Positions 45,313 through 53,932 of a DNA stretch of 64,000 nucleotides are shown piece after piece (the first letter of the stretch is position 1; each line of letters starts with the position of its first letter). The translations under genes were made by a program, and so were the position numbers. The stretch is from assembly GCA_947259215.1 (NCBI GenBank), contig CAMYLJ010000005.1, positions 1 to 64,000 on the forward strand, read 5' to 3'. The notes under the pieces are model-generated. The model did not search any database. It was not told the origin of the DNA and saw only the letters and a program-made list of their open reading frames with translations. This DNA comes from an uncultured delta proteobacterium. Its GTDB lineage: Bacteria; Myxococcota_A; UBA9160; JAFDET01.

Positions 45313-46446
45313 ATGCGCAGCACGTTTCGACTGGGGGTGATCGCCGGGCTCGGAGCCCTTCTGACGGGGTCCGCCGCCTGGGCCGATGCCGCCGACGGCG
45401 AGCACGGGGTGGTGACGACGCGCGAGCGGGGCGTGTCGCACAACGAAGACGGGACGGTCACGATCGACCGCAGCTTCGGGCGGCTCCACGAGCGCTCGGG
45501 ACGCACGGCGACCGGCGATAGCACCACCACGCGGACACGGACGGAGGCCGGCGTGGAGTGGGACGGCAGCGGGAGTCGCACGACCCTGCGCGGCCGCAGC
45601 TACGAGGGCGAGGCCAGCGGGTCACGGGTCCGAAACGAGGACGGCTCCGTCGACTTCGAGCGCAGCCGCAGCGTCACGAACCCGGAGACCGGCGCTTCGC
45701 GTAGCAAGGACGTGAGCGGGACGCGGAGCCGGGACGGCGAGGGCGGCGTCTCGGCCGAGGGCACGCGCGCCTGGACGCGGACCGACGCCGAGGGCGAGAC
45801 CCGGACCCGGACCGTGGACTACGAACGGGACCGCAGCGTCACGAAGAACGACGACGGCTCCGTCACCATCGACCGCAGCTACGAGAAGACGCACCAGGAG
45901 TCTGGAAAGACGGCCAGTGGCTTGAGCAGCACCCTCGTCACCCGAGGCGAGGACGGCGCCTCCTGGGAGACCACGGGGAGCCGCAGCACCTTCGACGGCA
46001 GGACCCTCGAGGGCGCGGGCTCGGGCTCACGCACGCGGAGTGGCGACGGCTCCGTCGACTTCCAGCAAGATCGCAGCGTGACCAACAGCGACACCGGCGC
46101 GTCGCGCACGCAGAGCGTCTCGGGCAACCGCACGCGAAACGGCGACGGCACGGGCAGCTTCCGCCGCGATGCCGACGGCGAGCGCCGCCGCGCGGACGGC
46201 ACCACCCGCAGCCGCCGCAGCGAGACCTCGGGGGAGTGGAGCGGCAACGACCGCGGCGGTCGCGACGGGAGCAGCCGAACGGTCCACACCAACGACCGCG
46301 GCGGCAGCCGGCAGGTGGACCGACAGAGCTCGACCTGGCGCGACGGCGACTCCCGTGGCAGCACCCGCCGCGTCGAGCGAAGCGGCGACACCCGCCGCTC
46401 GAAGAGCCGCACGCAGCGCCGCTCCGGCTCCCGCCGCGGGCGCTAG
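45313..46446 (+). CDS. Secreted internally duplicated Ser/Thr/Arg-rich repeat protein
   Basis: A 377-residue exported protein, otherwise unrecognised. Signal peptide 1-26 (GSAAWADA). Two units of about 135 residues (33-167 and 168-300) repeat the same order of motifs: NEDGTVTIDRS / DDGSVTIDRS, then HERSGRTATG / HQESGKTASG, then SGSR.RNEDGSVDFERSRSVTNPETGASR and its twin. The pattern of short polar strands looks like a beta-solenoid or extended shell. The C-terminal third is Arg/Ser-rich and very basic, so nucleic acid or polyanion binding is possible. There are no cysteines. CGGGAGGTCGCG precedes the ATG. Confidence 0.75.
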   Translation: MRSTFRLGVIAGLGALLTGSAAWADAADGEHGVVTTRERGVSHNEDGTVTIDRSFGRLHERSGRTATGDSTTTRTRTEAGVEWDGSGSRTTLRGRSYEGEASGSRVRNEDGSVDFERSRSVTNPETGASRSKDVSGTRSRDGEGGVSAEGTRAWTRTDAEGETRTRTVDYERDRSVTKNDDGSVTIDRSYEKTHQESGKTASGLSSTLVTRGEDGASWETTGSRSTFDGRTLEGAGSGSRTRSGDGSVDFQQDRSVTNSDTGASRTQSVSGNRTRNGDGTGSFRRDADGERRRADGTTRSRRSETSGEWSGNDRGGRDGSSRTVHTNDRGGSRQVDRQSSTWRDGDSRGSTRRVERSGDTRRSKSRTQRRSGSRRGR

Positions 46447-46457
46447 CCGCGCGCAGC

Positions 46458-46474
46458 GGGGACGCTCCTCGAAA
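46458..46474. repeat. Decayed GGGGACG-family element
   Basis: GGGGACGCTCCTCGAAA, 11 bp after the repeat-protein stop; matches the outer arm of copy B with one change but lacks its partner arm. Confidence 0.4.
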
Positions 46475-46495
46475 GCTGCACTCGCTGCCTGCCTG

Positions 46496-47503
46496 CTACT
46501 CCTCGAAGAGGATGGTGGGCTGCCACCAGGGGAGGAGGGCGAACTCCAGCTCGGGGTTGGCTTCGGCCCGGGCGATGAGCTCGTCGAAGGTGAGGGTAAC
46601 GTCGTCCACGAGGGCGGGTCCCGGCACGAGCGGTCCATCCCACGGCGCGGTCAGGTCGTCGAAGTGGATCGGGATCACCCGGTGCGCGCCGACGCCGTCG
46701 AGGAGCGCCTGGTAGTACGCCTCGCGATACGTCGGATCCCGACGTCCGAGCGCCCCCGTGCCGAGCAGCACGGTGTGGGCCTGGACGCCTTGCAGCGCGC
46801 CCTCCAGGAAGTTGGCGCTGCCCTGCACCAGGGTCGTTCCCAGCGGATGAGCGATTTCGATCGTAAAGGCGCCGCCCATGGGGTAGTCCGACACGCCCAC
46901 CGGCGGCACCAGCGGGGCGTCAAGCTCCTCGTCCAGGCGACCGAGCCCGAAGGGCAGCGGCACGTGGCGCGACTCGTGGAAGGTGACCGTGAAGTCGCCC
47001 AGCCGGATCGGGACGCCGGGCTCGACGACCCGGATCTGCTCCTCCGGCAGGCCGTCGCCGCGTCCGATCCAGGCGGTGGTGCGCGAGCCCAGTAGCAGCG
47101 CGCCCGTGCGCCGCGCTACCTCCGGCGCGTCCATGGCGTGGTCGTAGTGGGAGTGCACTGCCATCACCGCGGCCAGCCGCGTCACGCCCGCCCGCGCCAG
47201 CGCCCGGGCCACGGCGTCCCGGTCCGGAGCCACGGCCCGGTTGCGGAGACCGTCGAGGTACGAGACGCGTGTGAAGAAGCCGTCGGTCATCAGGTGCGTG
47301 TGCCCGTCGGAGAAGAGCAGCGTGGCCACGCCCAGGAAGGCGACGCTGACCCGGCGCCCGGGGCCCGCCGGGCCAGCCTGCGGCAGCAGGTAGGCGTCGT
47401 AGACCGAGAGGTCCGGGCGGTCGCCGAGCTTCCACGCAACCCAGCCCGCCCCGGCCAGGCCCAGCAGCAGGAGCGCCGCGGCGCCGCGCAGCAGCCGGCT
47501 CAC
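46496..47503 (-). CDS. Membrane-anchored metallo-beta-lactamase-fold hydrolase
   Basis: A 335-residue protein with an N-terminal membrane anchor (RGAAALLLLGLAGAGWVAWKLG). The MBL zinc motif is MAVHSHYDHAMDAPE (HxHxDH), preceded by LLFSDGHTHLMTDGFFTR. Relatives include UlaG-like lactonases and phospholipase D-type hydrolases such as NAPE-PLD. The fold places the active site in the periplasm. The reaction is not known. GTG at 47503 overlaps the oxidoreductase stop (GTGA). Confidence 0.85.
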   Translation of the reverse strand: MSRLLRGAAALLLLGLAGAGWVAWKLGDRPDLSVYDAYLLPQAGPAGPGRRVSVAFLGVATLLFSDGHTHLMTDGFFTRVSYLDGLRNRAVAPDRDAVARALARAGVTRLAAVMAVHSHYDHAMDAPEVARRTGALLLGSRTTAWIGRGDGLPEEQIRVVEPGVPIRLGDFTVTFHESRHVPLPFGLGRLDEELDAPLVPPVGVSDYPMGGAFTIEIAHPLGTTLVQGSANFLEGALQGVQAHTVLLGTGALGRRDPTYREAYYQALLDGVGAHRVIPIHFDDLTAPWDGPLVPGPALVDDVTLTFDELIARAEANPELEFALLPWWQPTILFEE

Positions 47504-48570
47504 GAGACGCCGAGCTCCGCCAGGCTGACGGGTCGGCCCAGCTCCACCGAGCGCTCGCCCGCCTGGCCCATGGCCACCGCCAGCAGCCCGTCGCGCACGC
47601 TCACCTCCACCGGTCCGCCTTCCGCGATGGCGCGCCGGAAGGCCACGTGCTCGTAGTAGGTGGCTCCGTGGTGGAAGCCGGCCTTCAGCACGCGCTCGTC
47701 CACGGGTACGTGGACCGTCTCTACCTCGCGCGGGATGCGCCGCCCGATCACGACGTTCGACTCCGGCACGAAGCACTCGATCTTGCCGGCGTCGCCGGTG
47801 GCGGCGATCTCCTGCTCGTTGCGCGTGCCCTCGGCGAACATGCAGAGGTCGAGCAGCGCGCGCGACCCGTCGTTGAAATCGACCACGGCGTAGGCGTTGT
47901 CCAGGATGTCCGGGCGCTCGCCGTCGTAGTCCTCGGCGAGGTGGTTCACGTCCATGGCGCCGGAGGCGAAGACGCGCACCGGCTCGGCGTCGAGGATCAG
48001 GCGCATCAGGTCGAAGAAGTGGCAGCACTTCTCCACCAGGGTGCCGCCGGTGTTGCGCGAGAAGCGGTTCCAGTTGCCCACCTTGGGCAGGAACGGGAAG
48101 CGGTGCTCGCGGATGGCGCACATGCGCATGCGTCCGGCCCGGCCCGAGCGCACCTCGTGCACCAGCCGCGCGACGGGCGGCATGTAGCGGTACTCCATCG
48201 CCACCCAGACGACGCCCGGGTGCCCGGCGGCCTTCTGCTCCACCCGCAAGCAGTCTTCCACCGTGGTGCACAGGGGCTTCTCCACCAGGACGTGCTTGTC
48301 GGTCTGGAAGACGTCGTCGAGCACGTCCACGTGGGTGTGGTTGGGGGTGCAGATCACCACGGCGTCGACGTCGTCTCGGGCCAGGAGGTCGCGGTAGTCC
48401 TCGTGGACGTCGGCGTCGGGACCCGCGGTGTTCTTGCCGTTCACCCGGGAGGGCTCGTGGGGATCGGCGATGGCCGTCACCACCGCGTCCGGGATGAGCC
48501 GTAGGTTCAGCAGGTGCTCGAGGCCCATCATGCCGGTCCCGATGATTCCGTAGCGGATGGAATCGCCCAC
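47500..48570 (-). CDS. Gfo/Idh/MocA family oxidoreductase
   Basis: A 356-residue NAD(P)-dependent sugar-type dehydrogenase. The Rossmann motif is YGIIGTGMMGLEHL at the N-terminus, DDVDAVVICTPNHTHVD the middle, and LVEKPLCTT the EKP signature. It typically oxidises inositol or another cyclic or amino sugar. GTG at 48570 has GGAGGAGCAGGC upstream. Translationally coupled to the MBL-fold hydrolase, so the two probably act on one substrate. Confidence 0.9.
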   Translation of the reverse strand: MGDSIRYGIIGTGMMGLEHLLNLRLIPDAVVTAIADPHEPSRVNGKNTAGPDADVHEDYRDLLARDDVDAVVICTPNHTHVDVLDDVFQTDKHVLVEKPLCTTVEDCLRVEQKAAGHPGVVWVAMEYRYMPPVARLVHEVRSGRAGRMRMCAIREHRFPFLPKVGNWNRFSRNTGGTLVEKCCHFFDLMRLILDAEPVRVFASGAMDVNHLAEDYDGERPDILDNAYAVVDFNDGSRALLDLCMFAEGTRNEQEIAATGDAGKIECFVPESNVVIGRRIPREVETVHVPVDERVLKAGFHHGATYYEHVAFRRAIAEGGPVEVSVRDGLLAVAMGQAGERSVELGRPVSLAELGVS

Positions 48571-48702
48571 GCCTGCTCCTCCCGCGGATGCCCTAGCCGG
48601 CCCGCCGCCGTGTCACCGCCGCCCCACGGCCTCGCTCCCCCACGGAAACAGCTTCAGTCGCCGCGTCAACGGTGATAGGCTGAACAACTGGGAGGGCGCC
48701 CC

Positions 48703-49002
48703 GTGGGCAAGAGACTCTACATCGGAAACCTGCCGTTCTCGACGACCGACGACGACCTTCGCTCGCTGTTCGAAGCGCACGGCGAGCTCGAGTCCGCCTC
48801 GGTGATCGAGGACCGCGAGACCGGCCGCTCCCGCGGCTTCGGATTCGTGGAGTACGCGCAGGGAGAGGCGGCGGACAAGGCGATCCAGGCCCTGGACGGC
48901 CAGGACTTCGGAGGCCGCAGCCTGCGCGTCAGCGAGGCGCGCGAGCGCGGCAGCGGCGGCGGCCGCCGCGACGGTCCGCGCCAGTCGCGCCCGCGCTACT
49001 GA
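48703..49002 (+). CDS. Single-RRM RNA-binding protein
   Basis: A 99-residue RNA recognition motif protein. RNP2 is LYIGNLPF (residues 5-12) and RNP1 RGFGFVEY (about 45-52). A short Arg/Gly/Ser tail follows. Bacterial proteins of this type bind single-stranded RNA and are often cold-induced. GTG at 48703 with GGAGGG upstream. TAGGCT at 48676-48681 may be its -10. Confidence 0.92.
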   Translation: MGKRLYIGNLPFSTTDDDLRSLFEAHGELESASVIEDRETGRSRGFGFVEYAQGEAADKAIQALDGQDFGGRSLRVSEARERGSGGGRRDGPRQSRPRY

Positions 49003-49012
49003 GCCGCGCTCG

Positions 49013-50074
49013 TCACGGGCGCACCACGTAGAACGCGTTGATCGGGTGCCCCAGGTCCAGGGGCTCGAAGTGGGCGAAGCCCGCCTGGCGCGCCATCTCA
49101 CGCGCCAGCCCCTCGTGCAGGCCCAGGGTGCCGAGGCCCGCGCCGCCCGGCTCGGACAGGGCGGACGACATGCACGTGAGCAGCGACACCCCGTACATCA
49201 TGGCGGCCATGGGGTTGTGCTCGACGTTCTCCTCGTAGCTGGGGTGGGCCTTGATGTCCGCGATCAGCCAGGTGCCGTCGTCGCGGAGCGCTCCGCGGAT
49301 GCGTGCCATCATCCCGGCCGGGTTGGTCATGTCGTGCAGGCAGTCGAAGCTGGTGATGAAGGCGTAGCGCCCGTCGTCGGGGATCGGCTCCTCCCGCGCA
49401 TCGTGGAAGAACGCGTTCGTCACCCCTGCGCCGTCCCGGTTCTGCTCCGCCCGCTCCAGCGCGAAGCGCGAGATGTCGTAGCCGTGGAACTCCGAGGCCG
49501 GCCACGCCTTGGCCATCTCCAGCATGGCGACACCGGCGCCGCAGCCGACGTCGGCCGCCGCCGCGCCGCCCGCGAGCGTCTTCACCACCCCGGGCACGCG
49601 GGGCAGCGCAAAGGGCACCAGCAGCGCGCGGAACCACGGGGCCAGCCCCCGCTCCACGCCCACCGCGCCCTCGGGGCCGAAGGCGTCGTAGGGGAGGCCG
49701 ATCCCGCTGCGGAAGGCCTCGGGCAGGCGCTCGGCCACGCCCAGGGTCTGGGGCAGGTGCCCGAAGAAGCCGGCGCCGAAGGCCGGATGGTTCTCGTCGG
49801 CCAGGACGGCGCCGCCCTCCTCGCAGAGTGCGAAGCGCCCCTCGCCGCGGTGCTCGAGCACGCCGGCGGCGCCCTGCTGGTAGAGCCACTCGCGCAGCCA
49901 GCGCTCGTCGAGTCCGGTCTCTTCCGCCAGCTCGCCGCTCGTGCGCGGGGTGCCGTCGGCGAGCGCGCGGTAGAGGCCCATGCGATCGCCCAGGTGGATC
50001 ATGGTGGCCGTCATGGCGCCGCCCAGGGCGCCGAACACGGTGGCGAGAAACTCCTTCAGGCGCTCGGGATCCAC
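49013..50074 (-). CDS. SAM-dependent methyltransferase with winged-helix dimerisation domain
   Basis: A 353-residue protein. Residues about 5-85 form a winged-helix or dimerisation domain (RTSGELAEETGLDERWLREWLYQQGAAG); the methyltransferase core begins near 170 with AADVGCGAGVAMLEMAKAWP and continues with GYDISRFALERAEQN and FDCLHDMTNP. Related to Rv2258c-like methyltransferases; the acceptor is unknown. GTG at 50074 comes 2 nt after the crotonase stop, so the two are co-transcribed. Confidence 0.87.
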   Translation of the reverse strand: MDPERLKEFLATVFGALGGAMTATMIHLGDRMGLYRALADGTPRTSGELAEETGLDERWLREWLYQQGAAGVLEHRGEGRFALCEEGGAVLADENHPAFGAGFFGHLPQTLGVAERLPEAFRSGIGLPYDAFGPEGAVGVERGLAPWFRALLVPFALPRVPGVVKTLAGGAAAADVGCGAGVAMLEMAKAWPASEFHGYDISRFALERAEQNRDGAGVTNAFFHDAREEPIPDDGRYAFITSFDCLHDMTNPAGMMARIRGALRDDGTWLIADIKAHPSYEENVEHNPMAAMMYGVSLLTCMSSALSEPGGAGLGTLGLHEGLAREMARQAGFAHFEPLDLGHPINAFYVVRP

Positions 50075-50076
50075 GC

Positions 50077-50826
50077 TCAGCCCTTTCGCGCGAAGAAGGC
50101 GCGCAGCGCCTCCAGGTTCTCCGGCGTGCCCACGCGCTCCGCCATGGACTTCATCTCGCGATCCAGGGTGACGCGCACCAATTCGGTGCGCGGCGCCAGC
50201 AGCAGCTGCTTGATGGCGCGCAGGGCCCCCACCGGGTGCACCGCGATCTCGGCGGCGCGGGCGAGGGTGGCCTCCAGCACCTCGGCGTCGGGCAGGACGC
50301 GCGCCGCCAGCCCGAGCTCGAGGGCGCGCGGCGCGTGCACCCACTCCGCGCCGAGCAGCACTTCGGCGGCAGGCTGGGGTCCGATCACCAGCGGCAGCAG
50401 CAGGCTGCTGGCCGCCTCGGGCACGAGTCCGAGGGCCGCGAAGGGGAAGCGCAGCCGCGCCGACTCGCCGAGATAGACGACGTCGCAGTGCAGGGGCAGG
50501 GTGGCGCCGATTCCCACCCCCACCCCGCGCACCGCTGCCAGCAGCGGCTTGTCGAACGCCACCAGCACGTCCATGAAGTGGGGGAAGGCGCGCCCGGCCT
50601 CCTCGTTGCCCGCGCCCATGTCCGACAGATCCTGGCCCGCCGAGAAGTCGCCACCGGCGCCGGTCACCACCACGCAACCGACGCCGTCGTCGCTGCGGGC
50701 ATCGTCCAGCGCGTCGGCCAGCGCGTGCCACTGCGCCACGTTGAACGCGTTCTTCTTCTCGGGTCGGTTCAGGGTCAGGAGCAGCACCTTCTCGCGCTGC
50801 TCCCGGACGACGGCTTGGCTGCTCAC
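50077..50826 (-). CDS. Enoyl-CoA hydratase/isomerase (crotonase) family
   Basis: A 249-residue crotonase. LNRPEKKNAFN, GAGGDFSAGQDLSDM and AAVRGVGVGIGATLPLHCD form the oxyanion-hole and CoA-binding regions. The acid/base position GLVPEAASSLLLP has Glu where classical hydratases keep one of their two Glu, consistent with either a hydratase or an isomerase. GTG at 50826 with CTGGAGGATC upstream. Upstream partner of the methyltransferase. Confidence 0.9.
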   Translation of the reverse strand: MSSQAVVREQREKVLLLTLNRPEKKNAFNVAQWHALADALDDARSDDGVGCVVVTGAGGDFSAGQDLSDMGAGNEEAGRAFPHFMDVLVAFDKPLLAAVRGVGVGIGATLPLHCDVVYLGESARLRFPFAALGLVPEAASSLLLPLVIGPQPAAEVLLGAEWVHAPRALELGLAARVLPDAEVLEATLARAAEIAVHPVGALRAIKQLLLAPRTELVRVTLDREMKSMAERVGTPENLEALRAFFARKG

Positions 50827-50885
50827 GCGGATCCTCCAGGCGTTCCAGTCTACCGGCCCGCCGGGCGTGCGCCCGCCCGGCGCAC

Positions 50886-50891
50886 TATCCT
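50886..50891 (+). promoter_or_regulatory. -10 element, probable leaderless transcript
   Basis: TATCCT ends 6 nt before the GTG at 50898, with CCCGCC between and no Shine-Dalgarno. Same layout as at 12734. Confidence 0.42.
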
Positions 50892-50897
50892 CCCGCC

Positions 50898-51716
50898 GTG
50901 CGCCCGCCGCCGCGCTTCGCCCTCGCCGCGCTGGTCCTCGGGGTCGCGCTCGTCGCGCCCGCGGATGTCCTGGCCGCCTCCGAGGTCTACCGCCCGAAGC
51001 ATCGGCTCGCCGAAGAGCTCGCACCCCTGGCGGAGGTGGCCATGGCGGGCCGCGGCTCGGTGGCCGTCGACCGCATGAGCAACTCCATCGTGCTGGTGGG
51101 CGACGCGCAGGCGGTGGCCGAGGCGCGGGCGCTCCTCGCACAACAGGACCTGGCGCTTCCGAGCATCGTCCTGCACTACGCGGAGCGGCGCAGTGCGGAT
51201 CTCGAAGCGGAGGGGTTCCAGGTGCGCTGGAGCCTCGGGTCGGGGGGCCTGCGCGTGGGAAACGTGGTGCGGCCCGACGGTGAGGAGGGCGTGGCCGTGC
51301 GCCCGATCGGGCGCGACGAGGTGGTGGCCGGCGAGCGGCGGGGCACCCTGCGACTCCTGCCGGGCAAGACGGGCCAGATCGGCGGAGGCGTCCAGGTGCC
51401 CGTGACGCTCGGACGACCGGGCTACGAGAGTACCACCTACGTCGACGCACAGAGTGGGTTCCGCGTTACCCCGCGGATCCTGGGGGACGGCCGCGTGCGA
51501 CTCGAGCTCGAGCCCTTCGGCGGCCGACTGCGCCCCGACGGCAGCATCGAGACCCTGTCCGCCTCCACGGTGGTGGACGTGGCGCCCGGCGAGACCGTGG
51601 TGGTGGGGGGCCTGGCGCGCGAGACGGACAGCGGGCGTCGGGACGTCGGGGGAGGCGCGGTTCGCAGCCGGGGACGCGACGAGCGCGTGCTCCTCGTGCG
51701 CATCGAGGTGGATTGA
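50898..51716 (+). CDS. Secretin-like periplasmic mini-protein
   Basis: A 272-residue exported protein. Signal peptide 1-27 (PADVLAAS). Residues about 30-95 resemble the short N-domain of secretins (GSVAVDRMSNSIVLVGDAQAVAEARALL). The C-terminal part has the secretin strand pattern FRVTPRILGDGRVRLELEPFGGRLR and VVDVAPGETVVVGGLARE. It is much too short for an outer-membrane pore, so it may be an accessory or stand-alone relative. The 3' end overlaps the transporter start (TTGA). Confidence 0.68.
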   Translation: MRPPPRFALAALVLGVALVAPADVLAASEVYRPKHRLAEELAPLAEVAMAGRGSVAVDRMSNSIVLVGDAQAVAEARALLAQQDLALPSIVLHYAERRSADLEAEGFQVRWSLGSGGLRVGNVVRPDGEEGVAVRPIGRDEVVAGERRGTLRLLPGKTGQIGGGVQVPVTLGRPGYESTTYVDAQSGFRVTPRILGDGRVRLELEPFGGRLRPDGSIETLSASTVVDVAPGETVVVGGLARETDSGRRDVGGGAVRSRGRDERVLLVRIEVD

Positions 51717-52645
51717 GGAGCCTCGCGGCCGTGCTCGTGCGCGCGACCATGTTGTTCCCGTTGTGGGCGATCGGGGTCTCGCTCGCGGCGGCCCTGTGGC
51801 CCGGCTTCTTTGCGCCGCTGCGCCCGGCCATCGTGCCCCTGCTCGGTGTCGTGATGTTCGGGATGGGCATCACCCTCACGCCCGCCGACTTCAGGCGCGT
51901 CGCGCGACGGCCCGGCCTGCTGGCCTTCGGGGCAGTCCTCCAGTTCGGCCTCATGCCGCTCGCCGGCTTCGGGGTGGCGCGCGGGCTCGGGCTCGAGCCC
52001 CAGCTCGTGGCGGGTCTCGTGCTGGTGGGAAGCTGCCCCGGCGGCACGGCATCGAACGTGATCTGCTATCTGGCGCGCGCCGACGTGGCGCTCTCCATCA
52101 GCCTGACCGCGGTCTCGACGGGGCTCGCCGTCCTGGCGACACCGTTGCTGGTGGACCTCTACGTGGGCCGCGCCGTCGAGGTGGACGTCGCCGGCATGAT
52201 CGCATCCATCTTCCGGATCGTGATCGTGCCCGTGGCCCTCGGCGTGGCGCTGAACGCCTGGCTCGGCCCGCGCCTCGGCGGGCTGAAGCGCGTCTTCCCG
52301 CTGGCCTCGGTAGCGGCGATCTGCCTGATCATCGGCATCGTGCTGGCCCTGTCCCACGACCGCCTGCGGGCCGTCAGCGGCGGCGTGGCCCTGGCCGTGG
52401 CGCTCCACAACGGGCTCGGCCTGGCGGCAGGCTACCTGCTGCCGCGCCTGGCGCGGGTCCCGGAAGCCCAGGCGCGCACCCTGGCCATCGAGGTCGGGAT
52501 GCAGAACTCGGGCCTCGGCGTGGCGCTGGCCCTCCAGTACTTCTCGCCACTCGCCGCCCTGCCCGGGGCGCTATTCTCGATCTGGCACAACCTGTCGGGC
52601 TCGCTCCTCGCGAGCCTCTGGGCGCGCAGGCAAAGGGAGCCTTGA
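51713..52645 (+). CDS. Bile-acid:sodium symporter (BASS) family transporter
   Basis: A 310-residue membrane protein with about 9-10 membrane segments. BASS signatures are LVGSCPGGTASNVICYLARADVALSISLT (sodium-site region) and IEVGMQNSGLGVALALQYF. The family moves organic anions, including bile acids, with sodium. In a window with steroid-type catabolism, uptake of a sterol-derived acid is an attractive idea but not shown. TTG at 51713 overlaps the upstream stop by 4 nt; the hemerythrin gene starts at its stop codon (TGATG). Confidence 0.88.
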   Translation: MRSLAAVLVRATMLFPLWAIGVSLAAALWPGFFAPLRPAIVPLLGVVMFGMGITLTPADFRRVARRPGLLAFGAVLQFGLMPLAGFGVARGLGLEPQLVAGLVLVGSCPGGTASNVICYLARADVALSISLTAVSTGLAVLATPLLVDLYVGRAVEVDVAGMIASIFRIVIVPVALGVALNAWLGPRLGGLKRVFPLASVAAICLIIGIVLALSHDRLRAVSGGVALAVALHNGLGLAAGYLLPRLARVPEAQARTLAIEVGMQNSGLGVALALQYFSPLAALPGALFSIWHNLSGSLLASLWARRQREP

Positions 52646-53073
52646 TGAACCTGAAGCAGACCGGCCTCGGCCGGCGCATGCAGATCGAAGGGCGGCGCAT
52701 CTCCGCCCAGCACCGCCAGCTCGACCAGCTCTTCGGGCTGCTCGCGGCTGCGCTCGAAAGCGACGACGCCGAGGCCGCCCGCGCCGCCTTCCAGCGCTTC
52801 CGCGACGCCCTGGAAGCGCACTTCTCCATGGAGGACGACGTGCACTTCCCCGCCCTGCACGGCCTGCGGCCCGCGCTCGAGGCCGAGCTCACCGCGCTGG
52901 TGGAGGAGCACCGGCGCTTCCGCACGGAGCTCGAGGCGCTGGCGGCACAGCTCACGAGCGGCACGCTGGCCGAGGCCGCGGACGCCGTCGACCGCTTCGT
53001 GACCGGCCTCGCCACCCACGAGGGCCGGGAGGAGAAGCTCCTGGCCGCGCTCCTCGCCGAGCGCAACGGCTAG
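52645..53073 (+). CDS. Hemerythrin-like (HHE) protein
   Basis: A 142-residue four-helix protein. Probable di-iron ligands: ISAQHRQLD (first His), EAHFSMEDDVHFPAL (His, Glu, His), EEHRRF and ATHEGREEKLL. Such proteins sense or store oxygen or handle iron or nitric oxide. ATG at 52645 shares a base with the transporter stop (TGATG). Confidence 0.88.
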   Translation: MNLKQTGLGRRMQIEGRRISAQHRQLDQLFGLLAAALESDDAEAARAAFQRFRDALEAHFSMEDDVHFPALHGLRPALEAELTALVEEHRRFRTELEALAAQLTSGTLAEAADAVDRFVTGLATHEGREEKLLAALLAERNG

Positions 53074-53076
53074 TCG

Positions 53077-53922
53077 GTGCGCTTCGGGCTCTACGGGATC
53101 AACGTCGGGCCCTGCGCCGATCCGAAGGTGGCCGCGCGCGTGGCGCGCGCCGCGGAGCAGGCGGGCTTCGACTCCGTCTGGACCGGGGAGCACGTGGTGC
53201 TTCCGGACCCCCAGGTGCCGCCCTCGCCCGCGCCGCCGGAGCTGGCCATGCTCGATCCCGTGGCGGCCCTGGCCTTCGTGGCGGCGCACACGGAGGACGT
53301 CCGGCTCGCCACCGGCATCATCATCCTGCCCCAGCGCAATCCCCTGGTGCTGGCGAAGTCGCTCGCCAGCCTGGACGTCCTCTCGGGCGGGCGTCTGATC
53401 TTCGGTCTCGGGGCCGGCTACCTGCACCAGGAGTTCGCCGCCTTGGGCGTTCCCTTCGACGATCGCGGGCCGCGCACCGACGACTACCTGGACGCCATCC
53501 TCGCCATCTGGACCCAGAAGAGGCCCCGCCACGCCGGCGCCTTCAGCGCCTTCGAGGGCGTGCAGGCCAACCCGCGTCCGACGTCCCGGCCGCACCCGCC
53601 GATCGTCGTCGGCGGCCAGAGCCCGCCCGCCTATCGCCGGGCGCTGGCGCGCGGGAACGGCTGGTACGGGTTTGCGCTCGACCCGGACGCGGTGCGTCGC
53701 TGCCTCGACGGCCTGGCGGAGGCGGCGCGTCGGGTGGAGCGGCCGGCCGAGCTGGGCGAGCTCGAGATCAGCATCACGCCGCCCCCCGGGCCGCTCGACC
53801 GCGACAGCGTGGCCCGCTACGCGGACCTCGGCGTGCACCGCCTGATCCCGTTCCCCCTGCACCGGAGCGGAGTGGCGGTGGAGGGTGAGGTTCGCGCGAT
53901 CGGCGACAAGCTGGTCCGCTGA
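53077..53922 (+). CDS. LLM-class flavin-dependent (F420-type) oxidoreductase
   Basis: A 281-residue luciferase-like TIM barrel. FDSVWTGEHVVLPD, EDVRLATGIIILPQRNPLVLAKSLASLDVLSGGRLIFGLGAGYL and PPIVVGGQSPPAYRRAL are typical of the F420-dependent subgroup. F420 biosynthesis genes are not visible here; FMN use is possible. GTG at 53077, 3 nt after the hemerythrin stop. Last of a tightly packed four-gene run. Confidence 0.88.
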   Translation: MRFGLYGINVGPCADPKVAARVARAAEQAGFDSVWTGEHVVLPDPQVPPSPAPPELAMLDPVAALAFVAAHTEDVRLATGIIILPQRNPLVLAKSLASLDVLSGGRLIFGLGAGYLHQEFAALGVPFDDRGPRTDDYLDAILAIWTQKRPRHAGAFSAFEGVQANPRPTSRPHPPIVVGGQSPPAYRRALARGNGWYGFALDPDAVRRCLDGLAEAARRVERPAELGELEISITPPPGPLDRDSVARYADLGVHRLIPFPLHRSGVAVEGEVRAIGDKLVR

Positions 53923-53932
53923 GAGTCGCCGG

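Noticed and set aside
45313-46446. The repeat protein as an Rhs/toxin fragment
   Set aside because: No YD repeats, no hyperconserved core, no immunity-like neighbour.
49029-50750. AACnnGTT cores at about 49033 and 50744
   Set aside because: They lie inside coding sequence and miss one of the outer fixed bases of TnnAACnnGTTnnA, so they look like codon-driven coincidences.
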